A stretch of 44,276 nt of DNA from JBFMDN01 sp040753915. GTDB lineage: Bacteria; Desulfobacterota; Desulfomonilia; Desulfomonilales; Desulfomonilaceae. Below are positions 14,974 to 24,340 of the stretch, in pieces (position 1 is the first letter of the stretch; each line of letters starts with the position of its first letter). The stretch lies in assembly GCA_040753915.1 (NCBI GenBank), contig JBFMDN010000047.1, forward strand, positions 1 through 44,276, read 5' to 3'. The notes beneath the pieces were generated by a model. The model ran no database searches and had not been told where the DNA came from. It saw only the letters and a list, made by a program, of their open reading frames with translations. Both the position numbers and the translations under genes were made by a program.

Positions 14974-17940
14974 ATGGCGCATCGCATTGAAGTCAGTTTG
15001 AACTTATCCCTCCCCGATCCAGCGGGTCGCAAGATCAAGTCCCGCATAGCTTCGGATCTGGGATTGTTTGTTGATGAGATCCGCGTAGCTGACGGGTTTA
15101 TCATAGACAGAGACCTAACCCCTCAGCAACTCGGACTTATCGTGGAAGAAGTGTTCCGAGACCCGGTCGTTTCCACCGCCTCCATAGACAAGCCTCTCGA
15201 CATCCCGTTCGACTGGCTCATAGAGGTGGGATTCAGACCAGGGGTCACCGACAATGTGGGCAGGACGGCTCGAGAAGCGGTTGAACGGACGATCGGCCCC
15301 GGCTTCGATTCCAAGCAAGGGGTTTATACTCGCAAGCTTTACTTCGTTCGAGGCGATATCACCCAGGAAGAAGTCCGTACAATAGCGAAGGACCTTCTGG
15401 CCAATGACCTCATACAAACCCACACGGTTTTTCGTCCGGGTGATGATCGTTCGTCCGCAATTCCTCCCAAGGTCACAACCCATGGGCAAACATCCGTTCG
15501 AGAAATCGATCTGGACGTCAGTGACGATGCGTTGATGCTCATTAGTAAAGAGGGAGTGCTTGCCTTGAGCCTCGAAGAAATGCGAGCTATTCGAGCTTAT
15601 TACAGAGACGACAATTTCTTGCGCATCCGCGAGCAGTTCGGGCTGGGCTCGAAGATTACGGACTGTGAGCTGGAATGTCTCGCTCAGACCTGGTCGGAGC
15701 ACTGCAAGCACAAGATCTTCAACGCAATAATAGAGTACCACCATGAAGGCGTCACGAGAGAGATCAATAGTCTCTTCAAGTCGTATATCCAGCGAGCGAC
15801 TGAGACCATACGCGAAGAGCTGGGCGTCCGCGACTTCTGTCTTTCCGTGTTCAAGGACAACGCGGGGGTCATTCGTTTCGACGACCAGTGGAATCTGGCC
15901 GTCAAGGTGGAGACGCACAACTCTCCCTCTGCCCTCGACCCGTATGGTGGCGCGCTGACCGGCATAGTCGGAGTGAACCGCGACCCGTTCGGCACTGGTA
16001 TGGGAGCAAGACTGATATTCAACACGGATGTCTTCTGTTTTGCGCCGCCTGATTTCAAGGGCACAATACCACCCCGACTTCTCCATCCGAGGCGAGTGTT
16101 CGAAGGAGTGCGGGAGGGGGTCGAGCACGGGGGAAACAAGAGTGGAATTCCGACAGTTAATGGTGCTGTGGTGTTCGACGACAGGTACTTGGGGAAGCCC
16201 CTCGTCTATTGCGGCACCGGAGGCATCATGCCGGCTCTCATCAATGGTAAGCCGTCGCATCTGAAAGGAGCACGTCCCGGTGACCGGATAGTCATGACCG
16301 GCGGCAGGATCGGCAAAGACGGCATTCATGGTGCCACGTTTTCATCGGAGGAGCTCCACGAAGGTTCACCCGTGACGGCCGTCCAGATCGGGGACCCAAT
16401 AACTCAAAAGCGGATGACCGATTTCCTCCTCATGGCTCGCGATCGGGGACTTTATACGTCCATAACAGATAACGGTGCGGGGGGTCTTTCTTCTTCCGTG
16501 GGCGAAATGGCTCGAGAAGCGGGGGGCGCACGGCTCCACCTGGAGCGCGCGCCGCTGAAGTACCCGGGGCTCCAGCCGTGGGAGATCCTCTTATCGGAGG
16601 CGCAGGAAAGAATGACCGTTGCCGTGCCCGCGGACAAGGTGGAAGAGTTCATCTCTCTCGCTGAGAGGCTCGACGTGGAAGCAACTGACCTGGGCGAATT
16701 CACCGATGACGGTCTTCTGACTGTCCTGTGGGAGGGAAAGACAGCCGGTCTGCTTCCGCTGAGCTTCCTCCATGAAGGGCTTCCCCGTATGCGACTGAAG
16801 GCCGTCTGGAATCCCCCCGTCCACCAGGAACCTGACCTCGAATGCCCCGAGGACCTCACCGCAACCCTTCTCGACATAATGGGCCGGTGGAACATTTGCT
16901 CAAAGGAGCGCATAATTCGTCAATATGACCACGAAGTGCAAGGCGGCTCCGTGGTAAAGCCTCTCATAGGCCTGCACAGCGACGGTCCGGCAGATGCCGC
17001 GGTTATCCGACCCCTGCTAGACAGATGGAGAGGGGTTGCCGTGGGATGCGGAATTGCTCCCCGTTATTCCGACATCGACACCTACTGGATGATGGCTGCA
17101 GTCATAGATGAGGCTGTGCGAAACATCGTGTCAGTGGGAGCCGATCCCGATCATATGGCAGGCCTCGATAACTTCTGCTGGTGCGATCCCGTCCAATCGG
17201 ATAAAAACCCGGACGGCGAATACAAATTGGCACAGTTGGTGCGGGCGAATGAAGCGCTCTTTGACATCACCACTGCATACCGTATTCCCTGCATCTCCGG
17301 CAAAGACAGCATGAAAAACGACTACAGCGTGGGGGACACCAAGATCTCCATACCCCCAACGGTCCTGTTTTCTGCAGTGGGAATTGTCCCGGACGTAAGG
17401 ATGGCCGTCACCTCCGATTTCAAGCAATCGGGGGATTTGATCTACTTGCTAGGCTCTACGCGGCCTGAAACAGGCGGCTCCGAGTATTTCTCGGCGCTGG
17501 GCTATGTTGGAAACTCCGTGCCTCGCATTCCCCATCCTGCGAGATCGATTGCCATGTACAGAGCCCTGCACAAGGCCATGATCTCCGGGCTCATCGCATC
17601 GTGTCACGATTTGTCGGACGGCGGGCTGGGCGTGGCTCTAACGGAGAGTTGCTTTTCCGGAGGCTTGGGGGCTGAGATCTCGCTGGCCGAAGCAGTCCTG
17701 GAGGATGTCGAGCGCGACGACGTCGCCCTTTTCTCCGAATCTCCATGCCGGTTCGTCGTCAGCATCAAACCAGGGTGCAGGGAAGCCTTCGAGGATCTCA
17801 TGCAACACTTTGATTGCGCCCCCTTAGGCCGGGTAGTCTCCCGCCCACTCCTGACAATAGAGGGTTTGTCAGGCAAGACGTGCGTGCTGGCAGATATCTG
17901 GGAGCTGAAGAAGCGTTGGCAGGCGCCCTTGGGACTATAG
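14974..17940 (+). CDS. purL: Phosphoribosylformylglycinamidine synthase, PurS-PurS-PurL fusion
   Basis: This 988-residue enzyme converts FGAR to FGAM in purine synthesis using ATP and ammonia. The first 155 residues look like two PurS-type modules in tandem (about 3-75 and 80-155); the second has DWLIEVGFRPGVTDNVGRTA and LLANDLIQTHTVF, close to stand-alone PurS. The catalytic part follows with QTWSEHCKHK (about 239-248), the ETHNSPSALDPYGGALTGIV substrate loop, TDNGAGGLSSSVGEMA, a second AIR-synthase half with GKDSMKNDY, and CHDLSDGGLGVAL. No glutaminase domain is attached, so a separate PurQ must supply ammonia. AAAGGA precedes the ATG. The gene stands alone between two long gaps. Confidence 0.93.
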   Translation: MAHRIEVSLNLSLPDPAGRKIKSRIASDLGLFVDEIRVADGFIIDRDLTPQQLGLIVEEVFRDPVVSTASIDKPLDIPFDWLIEVGFRPGVTDNVGRTAREAVERTIGPGFDSKQGVYTRKLYFVRGDITQEEVRTIAKDLLANDLIQTHTVFRPGDDRSSAIPPKVTTHGQTSVREIDLDVSDDALMLISKEGVLALSLEEMRAIRAYYRDDNFLRIREQFGLGSKITDCELECLAQTWSEHCKHKIFNAIIEYHHEGVTREINSLFKSYIQRATETIREELGVRDFCLSVFKDNAGVIRFDDQWNLAVKVETHNSPSALDPYGGALTGIVGVNRDPFGTGMGARLIFNTDVFCFAPPDFKGTIPPRLLHPRRVFEGVREGVEHGGNKSGIPTVNGAVVFDDRYLGKPLVYCGTGGIMPALINGKPSHLKGARPGDRIVMTGGRIGKDGIHGATFSSEELHEGSPVTAVQIGDPITQKRMTDFLLMARDRGLYTSITDNGAGGLSSSVGEMAREAGGARLHLERAPLKYPGLQPWEILLSEAQERMTVAVPADKVEEFISLAERLDVEATDLGEFTDDGLLTVLWEGKTAGLLPLSFLHEGLPRMRLKAVWNPPVHQEPDLECPEDLTATLLDIMGRWNICSKERIIRQYDHEVQGGSVVKPLIGLHSDGPADAAVIRPLLDRWRGVAVGCGIAPRYSDIDTYWMMAAVIDEAVRNIVSVGADPDHMAGLDNFCWCDPVQSDKNPDGEYKLAQLVRANEALFDITTAYRIPCISGKDSMKNDYSVGDTKISIPPTVLFSAVGIVPDVRMAVTSDFKQSGDLIYLLGSTRPETGGSEYFSALGYVGNSVPRIPHPARSIAMYRALHKAMISGLIASCHDLSDGGLGVALTESCFSGGLGAEISLAEAVLEDVERDDVALFSESPCRFVVSIKPGCREAFEDLMQHFDCAPLGRVVSRPLLTIEGLSGKTCVLADIWELKKRWQAPLGL

Positions 17941-18588
17941 CCGGATCCCAATACCAATATTTTTCACGCTTCTGATTCCGCGAGCCCCCCGTCCAACGGT
18001 GACAACCAAGGCATATCCGGCAAGTCGGCAGTTGGAGATTGTCAGTGACTTCTTCGCTGGACTACCCAGACGGCTGCCCTCGTAGTCAACGGTGGAACGG
18101 CTGACGCCCTAACACCGGAGCACCGGTTCCCCGGGAACTAGATCCATTTTTCGTACAGCATGTTTCGGCGATGAGCACACGCGCTGTCGGAATGTCGCCG
18201 GTGCGGAAAATGCCTAACATGCTGACCCTGGTTTCACACCGGCCTACCGAAAAAGTTCTTTTCATTCTTGTCGCGATGAATACAATGCATTCACCCACGG
18301 GTAAGGGAGGGAATGCCGCAGAGAGCATTAGTCCTAAATGCATGGAGCGGAGGATCGGACGTTTTCCACTGTGAAGAGGGGTGACCCGTCATTCTGATCG
18401 GAAGACCGTACTGCCTAGCGTCTCCGCTGTGATGTCGAGTTCGACCACGAAAGATTCTGGGTCTAGTGGAGCAAGACCGCGCCACTTCACTGTGAGGGTT
18501 TCGAGCACGCTGAATCATATCAGACAATTATCTCGGTCTTTTAGCAAGTTAGAACTATTTTCAGAGCGTGGACGGGGGATGAGGTTAG
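17941..18588. other. Intergenic region between purL and ankyrin gene
   Basis: I recognise no gene, repeat or strong hairpin in these 648 bases. Short open frames on both strands lack domains and ribosome sites. The last 20 bases contain GAGG, the probable ribosome site of the ankyrin gene. Confidence 0.45.
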
Positions 18589-21012
18589 GTGCATAGGGAA
18601 ACGACTCGGGGCGAAATCCTGACTTTCGCGGCAAGAGCAGGGGATTGTGAAAGAATCGGTGAGCTCTTGAAGTTGGGCATGGATCCTGACGGTCGAGATG
18701 CCCACGGCGAAACAGCTCTAATCGCTGCATCTCTGGCGGGTAAATCCGAGGCGGTTGAATTACTATTGCAGTACGGGGCCTCTGTGAACGCACGGGGTCT
18801 CCAGGGTGAAACCGCGTTGGCAAGCGCAGCTTGGCGAGGGGATCTCGACGTTCTAACTCGTCTATTGGAACATGGAGCCGATCCCGATCTGCAGGACCGG
18901 CGGGGGAGGTCCGCTTTGATGGAAGCATGCCTTTGGGGTCACCTCCCTATCGCGGAGATGTTGCTGAATCATGGCGCTTCAGTCGACTTACAGGATGTCG
19001 ATGGGAAAACCCCTCTGGCTGAGGCGATTGTGTGGGGCTACACAGAAATTGTTTCTTTGCTTCTGAAGCACGGTGCAAAAGCAGACTTGCGTGACATTCG
19101 CGGCTGTTCCGCCGTTCACCTGGCTGTTATGCGCGGAGATACCGCGATTCTGGGACTGCTCCTCTCGTCCGGCGGAGGGGTCGACGCCCCGGACAACAGC
19201 GGAGAGACCCCCTTGATGAAGGCCTGTCGCTGCGGGCATGTGGAGACTGCACGGCTCTTGTTGCGCCACGGAGCGAGTATCGAAGCCGCGTCCAACCACG
19301 GGGAGACAGCGTTGGCAATAGCCGCGTCCGCCGGATGGACCGCGGTGGCGTCGTTGCTATTGGAGGAGGGAGCCGATGTTGAGCGTGAGGATCCCAGGGG
19401 AGATACGGCTCTAATCCGGGCTTCGTACTACGGTTTCATTGAGGTGGTTGATCTGTTGGTGCACGCGGGAGCCGACATTGATCGACAGTCACATTTCGGG
19501 AATACAGCTCTCTTACGTGCCTCGTATCAAGGTCATACTTCCGTAGTCCGGCTCCTGGTTGACAGCGGAGCGCAGGATCTGCCGAATTCTTACGGGAATA
19601 CCGCTTTGATTGAGGCTTGCATAGGGAACAATGCCGAGACTGTGCGCTTTCTGGCAGGCAGGGGGTGGGACATAAACGCACGAGACCGCAAGGGGCGGAC
19701 CCCTCTCATGTTTGCAGCCAGCCTTGGGTTTGAGCATCTGACCGACGTACTTCTTGAATTCGGTGCCGATCCCTTTGTACTTGATAGGTCTGGACGCTCT
19801 GCACTTCACTGGGCGATTCAAGGCAACGCCCTCCCTATTCTGGAAAAGCTTCTTGATGCTTTTGGCTTTCCCGTGGATCTGAACAATGGGGGAGAGTCAT
19901 TGCTCGTGGAAGCCGCGGCCAAGGGCTCGGTGGAGCTTGTCCAAGCCTTGGTGCTTCGAGGAATCTCGGTCAATGCCGCTGGTAAAGACGGGATCTCACC
20001 CCTCGGTGCAGCATCGAAGCGTGGCTCGGTGACAGTGGCATCCTTTCTCCTGTCACAAGGTGCAGATCCCAACCTTTCGGACGCGTGGGGCGATACCCCT
20101 TTGATCAAAGCCGCGACAAAGGGGCACGAGCAAGTGGTGAGGTTGCTCCTAGGGGCTGGCGCAGACGTCAACAGAGCCAATAGTCACGGAAATACAGCTC
20201 TCATGCGGGCAGCGGAGGGGAGATCAGCCCGTCTTGTACAACTCTTGTTGAAGGCAGGCGCAAACGTTACTGCCGCTAACACCGAAGGGAAACGGGCGCT
20301 TGCCTTAGCAGCGGTCTCCGGAAACCTCGAAACCATCAGGCTTCTGGTAAACCATGCAGCGGAAGTCAATGCCCGCGACAATCGAGGAGAAACAGCCCTT
20401 ACCGCTGCCGCCCGCGAGGGACACCTGGACGTGGTTGAGCTCTTGGTTTCTTGCGGAGGCGAATTTGCGAATCACCACGATCTCCGAGTACAGACTCTGG
20501 TAGCAGCGGCCGCAAACGGGAATCCGCGCCTGGTTGACCTGATCCTGGAAACCGGTCCCAAGCTAAACGGTGCCGCACCCCAATGGAATGCCGCTCTTCT
20601 TTCAGCCTGTGCAAGAGGACACGTGAGCGTCGTTGAAACGCTCCTCGACCATGGCGCAATGGTGAACGTGAAAACGAGACCGGGAAAGACCGCTCTGATG
20701 AAGGCCGCGGACAGGGGGCATTCAGAGGTTGTACGGCTATTATTGGAGCGAGGCGCTCAGATAGACTCGACAACCGTTCACGGAAACACAGCACTCATGC
20801 GGGCATGCTTTCGGGGACATGTGGAAGTCGTGCGGCTGCTCGTGGAAGCGGGTGCGGATGTGCACGTGGTCAACCAAACGGGCCTATCCGCGATTATGCT
20901 GGCACAATTGGCTTCGCAGATTGAAGTGGTGGAACTGCTGAAACGTCATGGAGCGGTCCCACCGCAAGCTATCACGATGCAGTCCCCAAAGCTCGGCAAG
21001 TTCCTGCGCTGA
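18589..21012 (+). CDS. Ankyrin-repeat protein with about 24 tandem repeats
   Basis: An 807-residue protein made almost entirely of ankyrin repeats. Counting the GETALxxA / VxxLLxxGAD pattern by eye gives about 24 units of 33 residues, from residue 9 to near 795, followed by a short tail. No signal peptide, membrane helix or catalytic domain is visible. Repeats 17 and 23 share GNTALMRA, but most units have diverged, so the array is old. Such proteins bind other proteins; in bacteria they are often scaffolds, inhibitors or effectors, and no partner is encoded next to it. The start is GTG at 18589 with GAGG four bases upstream; an ATG ten bases earlier runs into a stop. The gene is monocistronic. 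Confidence 0.9.
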   Translation: MHRETTRGEILTFAARAGDCERIGELLKLGMDPDGRDAHGETALIAASLAGKSEAVELLLQYGASVNARGLQGETALASAAWRGDLDVLTRLLEHGADPDLQDRRGRSALMEACLWGHLPIAEMLLNHGASVDLQDVDGKTPLAEAIVWGYTEIVSLLLKHGAKADLRDIRGCSAVHLAVMRGDTAILGLLLSSGGGVDAPDNSGETPLMKACRCGHVETARLLLRHGASIEAASNHGETALAIAASAGWTAVASLLLEEGADVEREDPRGDTALIRASYYGFIEVVDLLVHAGADIDRQSHFGNTALLRASYQGHTSVVRLLVDSGAQDLPNSYGNTALIEACIGNNAETVRFLAGRGWDINARDRKGRTPLMFAASLGFEHLTDVLLEFGADPFVLDRSGRSALHWAIQGNALPILEKLLDAFGFPVDLNNGGESLLVEAAAKGSVELVQALVLRGISVNAAGKDGISPLGAASKRGSVTVASFLLSQGADPNLSDAWGDTPLIKAATKGHEQVVRLLLGAGADVNRANSHGNTALMRAAEGRSARLVQLLLKAGANVTAANTEGKRALALAAVSGNLETIRLLVNHAAEVNARDNRGETALTAAAREGHLDVVELLVSCGGEFANHHDLRVQTLVAAAANGNPRLVDLILETGPKLNGAAPQWNAALLSACARGHVSVVETLLDHGAMVNVKTRPGKTALMKAADRGHSEVVRLLLERGAQIDSTTVHGNTALMRACFRGHVEVVRLLVEAGADVHVVNQTGLSAIMLAQLASQIEVVELLKRHGAVPPQAITMQSPKLGKFLR

Positions 21013-21256
21013 AAATTTGCGTGAGAATGGTATGTCGGAGCCTCCCGATTCGTCGCAGATGACGCGGGAGAATTTTCGGAGCGGTGATGATTTGCTGCAG
21101 GATGTGCGGAGGCCTGTTTCAATGAAGAGCCTTCTGCATATTCCTTCCGGAGAAATCGGATCAACCGCATTGCCGTGAGCAGGTCACCGTATTTGTGAAA
21201 TGGTCTACCACGGAAAACTTCGTTGGACGGCTTACAATCGAGTCACTGGTTCGGTC

Positions 21257-21700
21257 TCAGCGGAGCTCGCGAGAACCGAGGGACTTGTTGCACCAGCTTA
21301 GAATGTTGAGATCTACGCGCACACCGTTACGCGCTATGTCAGAGAACAGAAGGATGTTTTCTCGAGACCCTTTCGGATTCCACCCGTCTGGTGGACTCCG
21401 AAAGAGTTCTTGGTGTTGAACGTATTCCCGCACATGCTGTATGAAGAGGCGGGGGTCCCAGAACGGACCAAAATGTTGCCGGGCCGCGTTCATGACTTCC
21501 TGGATCGCCTCTTCGTACGCGTGTTGCCTTACTATTTCCCTTTTCTCCGACGTGGCGACTGAGAAGACACTATCCATGAACGCGCGCACTGCGACACAAA
21601 GGGTGTCAGCCTCTCCGTGCTCCCGGGCGCAGACGGCCCCCTCAGGCGGACCGCAAAGCACCGCCAAGAAAAGAATGGTCAGCAGGAATTCCTTGCACAT
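21257..21700 (-). CDS. Small exported protein of unknown function
   Basis: A 147-residue protein I do not recognise. It starts with a clear signal peptide (MCKEFLLTILFLAVLCG, cleavage probably after about residue 25). The mature part is rich in charged and aromatic residues (RQHFGPFWDPRLFIQHVREYV) and seems soluble. The sequence has the look of a real protein, but no ribosome site is evident before the ATG and no neighbour explains it. It is most likely periplasmic. Confidence 0.6.
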   Translation of the reverse strand: MCKEFLLTILFLAVLCGPPEGAVCAREHGEADTLCVAVRAFMDSVFSVATSEKREIVRQHAYEEAIQEVMNAARQHFGPFWDPRLFIQHVREYVQHQELFRSPPDGWNPKGSRENILLFSDIARNGVRVDLNILSWCNKSLGSRELR

Positions 21701-21992
21701 TTCGTACTGGTGGTCGGGCCAATGCCATCCATCCCCTCGCCGACATCCTCGTCCTCGACCTGCTTTTCAGCGAAACCTCGGAAGGCCAAATCCTCCACGA
21801 CCCGATGGCCACGGAATATCGGCCTCCTCCGTTTCCCCTTGATGCGAGGAAGACGTGAGCTCCGACTGGCAAACGCCCACACTGCACTGTCGTGTCTCAT
21901 CCGGCATCAATGAACAAGCGACTGCGAATCCACCAGCAAATCAGGCACTTCTCGCTCACCACGGCGCGCTACAATCGGGAAAGCCTTTGCAT
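21701..21992. other. Intergenic region between exported protein and HU-like genes
   Basis: No gene, repeat or strong terminator is recognised in these 292 bases. Short frames on both strands do not resemble proteins. Confidence 0.45.
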
Positions 21993-22274
21993 TCACTCGG
22001 GAGGATTCACCTTGTCCTTCAGTTCTTTGCCCGCTTTGAAAAACGGAAGGCGCTTTTCCTCAACCGATATTTTCTGCCCAGTCTTCGGGTTCCTGCCGGT
22101 GTATCCCTTATATTCCTTTACCGTGAATGAGCCGAAGCCGCGTATCTCTATTCGGTCGCCATCCAAAAGAGCGCTTGACATGGTGTCGAACACCATGTTC
22201 ACAATCTCTTCACTTTTGCGCAAGGGAAGATCCGCTTCTTTCGCAAGGGCCTGAATGAGTTCTGACTTGTTCAT
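21993..22274 (-). CDS. HU/IHF-family DNA-binding protein (IHF-beta-like)
   Basis: A 93-residue nucleoid protein that bends DNA as a dimer. It has the usual helical N-terminus (MNKSELIQALAKEADLPLRK) and the family signature GDRIEIRGFGSFTVKEYKGY. The DNA-intercalating arm tip RNPKTG and the ending FFKAGKELKDKVN resemble IHF beta more than HU. It follows a second HU-family gene after a gap of seven bases and shares its promoter. The pair may form a heterodimer. Confidence 0.92.
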   Translation of the reverse strand: MNKSELIQALAKEADLPLRKSEEIVNMVFDTMSSALLDGDRIEIRGFGSFTVKEYKGYTGRNPKTGQKISVEEKRLPFFKAGKELKDKVNPPE

Positions 22275-22281
22275 GGCAAAG

Positions 22282-22566
22282 CTACTTGGCTTTCTTGGCG
22301 ATTTCCTTCAACGCTTTGGACGCGGTGAAGCGCGGCACGGTCATAGCGGGAATCTTGATCTTCTTCCCTGTTTGGGGATTCACACCAGTGCGGGCTTTTC
22401 GCTTACTCACTGAAAACGTTCCAAGGTCCGCAACGCGAATGCGGCCGGTTTTCTTCTTCAGTGACTCGTGAATTGCACCGATGAATGCGTTGAGCGCAGC
22501 TCCTGCTGCCTTCTTCGTGATGTTCGCTTCTTCGGCCATTCGATTAACGAGCTCAGCTTTTGTCAT
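22282..22566 (-). CDS. HU-family DNA-binding protein
   Basis: A 94-residue nucleoid protein. The N-terminal helices (MTKAELVNRMAEEANITKKA) are followed by RIRVADLGTFSVSKRKARTG, the arm tip VNPQTG and the typical HU ending RFTASKALKEIAKKAK. AGGGGGT lies 9 bases before the ATG, and a near-consensus promoter about 70 bases upstream should give strong expression. It differs clearly from the downstream IHF-beta-like copy, so the two are old paralogues rather than a recent duplication. Confidence 0.93.
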   Translation of the reverse strand: MTKAELVNRMAEEANITKKAAGAALNAFIGAIHESLKKKTGRIRVADLGTFSVSKRKARTGVNPQTGKKIKIPAMTVPRFTASKALKEIAKKAK

Positions 22567-22633
22567 GACAACTACCCCCTACAGACATTGAAAAGAAATC
22601 GTGAGATGAATAACGACAGTGAACAACGTTAAT

Positions 22634-22662
22634 AGATTATCGGGTAAAATAACTAATGTCAA
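22634..22662 (-). promoter_or_regulatory. Sigma-70 promoter of the HU/IHF-like pair
   Basis: Read on the minus strand, TTGACA (22662-22657) is a perfect -35 box. It is followed by a 17-base spacer and TAATCT (22639-22634) as the -10 box. The predicted start is about 60 bases before the first HU codon. Confidence 0.75.
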
Positions 22663-23049
22663 GGACGGTTTGCAGGAAGATGCAACAATTCTGAGCTGAT
22701 GTGTCGATGTACAACATTTTCTGGCCCAAATGAGTCCTCCAGGCCCCTGATCCCTCTCCTCTAGACGCGCACGCATCCTGCACCCTTAATCCTCCGCTAC
22801 TGAAGCATTCGTCCCCGGCGCAGCTCGGGACGCGGCCGATTGTTGACCTGATACCGATTTCCGTTGTACTCTCCGTTAGCCAGCGTGGGCCGTTCCAAGT
22901 GGTATGCACGAGGTCCGGCGAGAACGCACGAAGTGACGCCATTGTGGGAAGGTCCGTGTCCGAACCAGATCTATCCATTCCGGATTCCAGAATTCAGATG
23001 GTGTCCGTGCTAGCAGTAGCGCACAATCTGAAGATTTGAGTGTTTGCCT
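22663..23049. other. Divergent intergenic region upstream of aminotransferase
   Basis: No gene or repeat is recognised in these 387 bases. The region lies between the minus-strand HU promoter and the plus-strand aminotransferase, so it should hold the latter's promoter, which I cannot place. Confidence 0.45.
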
Positions 23050-24216
23050 ATGAAAGAATACTCTCTCGCCCTGCCGCGCAACGGATCGCGAGCGGACGGC
23101 TCCATTCCTGTGACAGCTCCTACGTTGCCGGGGGTTGAAGATGTACTTTCCCTCGTACGGGAATCGTACGAATCGGGAATAGTGACTTGCGGACCACTAG
23201 TGGGTCGTTTGGAAGACGCTGTGAAACGGTTTGTCAACGTAAAGCACGTAGTGGCCGTGTCCAGTTGCACGTCCGGCCTCATGCTCGTCTTTTCGGCCAT
23301 GGCTTTTCCCGAGAAAGCCGAAGTCATCGTGCCGTCCTTCACCTTCGCTGCTACCGTGCAAGCTTTGGTGTGGAACAGGCTTGTCCCAGTATACGTTGAT
23401 TGTCTGCCCGGAACTATGACCGTTGACCCGCGCGAAGTCCGAAGAGCCGTGACCCGCAAGACCGCTGCCATCTGTCCGGTAACCGTATTCGGATTACCAC
23501 CGGACCTGGAACACTTGGAAGATATCTCCAAGCAGTACGGGTTGCCCTTGATTTCCGATTCTGCTCAAGGACTGGGCGCGACGTACGCTGGAAGACGAAC
23601 CGGCGCATTCGGGCTTTGTGAGGTCTTTTCTCTCAGTCCTGGCAAAGTGATCACCGCGTTGGAAGGGGGGCTTGTCACAACGGATGATTCGGCGCTGGCA
23701 GCCAAAGTCCGGGCCATGCGAGACTATGGCAAAGGTCCTGACGGACATGAAATTCTCTACCAGGGCCTGTCGTCGCGATTGGTCGAGTTCAACGCGGCCG
23801 TGGGGCTGCTAAACATCCAGAGGTCCAACGAGCTGCTCTCAAGACGCCTGCATCTAACCCAACGCTATCGTGAGCGATTGAGCCATCTGAACGGATGCTC
23901 GTTTCAGGAGATTCCTGACGACCGGACCACCAACGGAAGTATTTTCGTTCTTTTTGCCAGGGACGGCAGCAGGGTGAGAGACGCCCTCTTTGAGGAGCTG
24001 AAAAATCACAAGATTCAGAGCAGGAAGTATTTCTTTCCTCCTGCTCACGCTCATGGTGTGTTTCGCGGCGTGCCTCATCGAATAGTAGGAGAATTGCGGG
24101 TTACGCGATCGTGCGCGTCGAGTTGCCTTGCTCTGCCCCTTTACTCTCACATGGCTGATGAGACGATCGACCGGGTGTGCAATGTGTTGGAATCCGTTCT
24201 GAATGGAGCCAGATAA
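23050..24216 (+). CDS. DegT/DnrJ/EryC1/StrS-family PLP aminotransferase
   Basis: A 388-residue PLP enzyme of the sugar aminotransferase family that makes amino sugars on nucleotide carriers for lipopolysaccharide, glycans or antibiotics. The family pattern is visible: VSSCTSGLMLV (PLP phosphate loop), VPSFTFAATVQAL, DSAQGLGATYAGRRTG (Asp contacting the PLP nitrogen), and FSLSPGKVITALEGG with the Schiff-base Lys199. The C-terminus has the usual NAAVGLLNIQ and RYRERL segments. The ATG at 23050 is two codons after a TTG; neither has a strong ribosome site. No other glycan genes are nearby, so the substrate is unknown. Confidence 0.88.
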   Translation: MKEYSLALPRNGSRADGSIPVTAPTLPGVEDVLSLVRESYESGIVTCGPLVGRLEDAVKRFVNVKHVVAVSSCTSGLMLVFSAMAFPEKAEVIVPSFTFAATVQALVWNRLVPVYVDCLPGTMTVDPREVRRAVTRKTAAICPVTVFGLPPDLEHLEDISKQYGLPLISDSAQGLGATYAGRRTGAFGLCEVFSLSPGKVITALEGGLVTTDDSALAAKVRAMRDYGKGPDGHEILYQGLSSRLVEFNAAVGLLNIQRSNELLSRRLHLTQRYRERLSHLNGCSFQEIPDDRTTNGSIFVLFARDGSRVRDALFEELKNHKIQSRKYFFPPAHAHGVFRGVPHRIVGELRVTRSCASSCLALPLYSHMADETIDRVCNVLESVLNGAR

Positions 24217-24270
24217 GGCCAGTCATCTTTCTCTGTCTTGTCCTGAAAATCGGCCGGGCACCAAGCTTCC

Positions 24271-24301
24271 AAGGAGGCCTTTGTTATTCGCAGGCCTCCT
24301 T
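24271..24301. terminator. Hairpin between converging genes
   Basis: AAGGAGGCCT (24271-24280) pairs perfectly with AGGCCTCCTT (24292-24301) around an 11-base loop. It lies 54 bases after the aminotransferase stop and 39 bases after the stop of the converging acyl-CoA dehydrogenase. No long T run follows on either strand, but the position suggests a bidirectional terminator. Confidence 0.65.
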
Positions 24302-24340
24302 GACACCTTCCCGTTATCCATACGTGCGTGGAACCATCTT

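Noticed and set aside
15115..16329. Minus-strand open frame of 404 codons inside purL
   Set aside because: The sense strand is a complete PurL with conserved motifs throughout; the antisense translation matches nothing I know.
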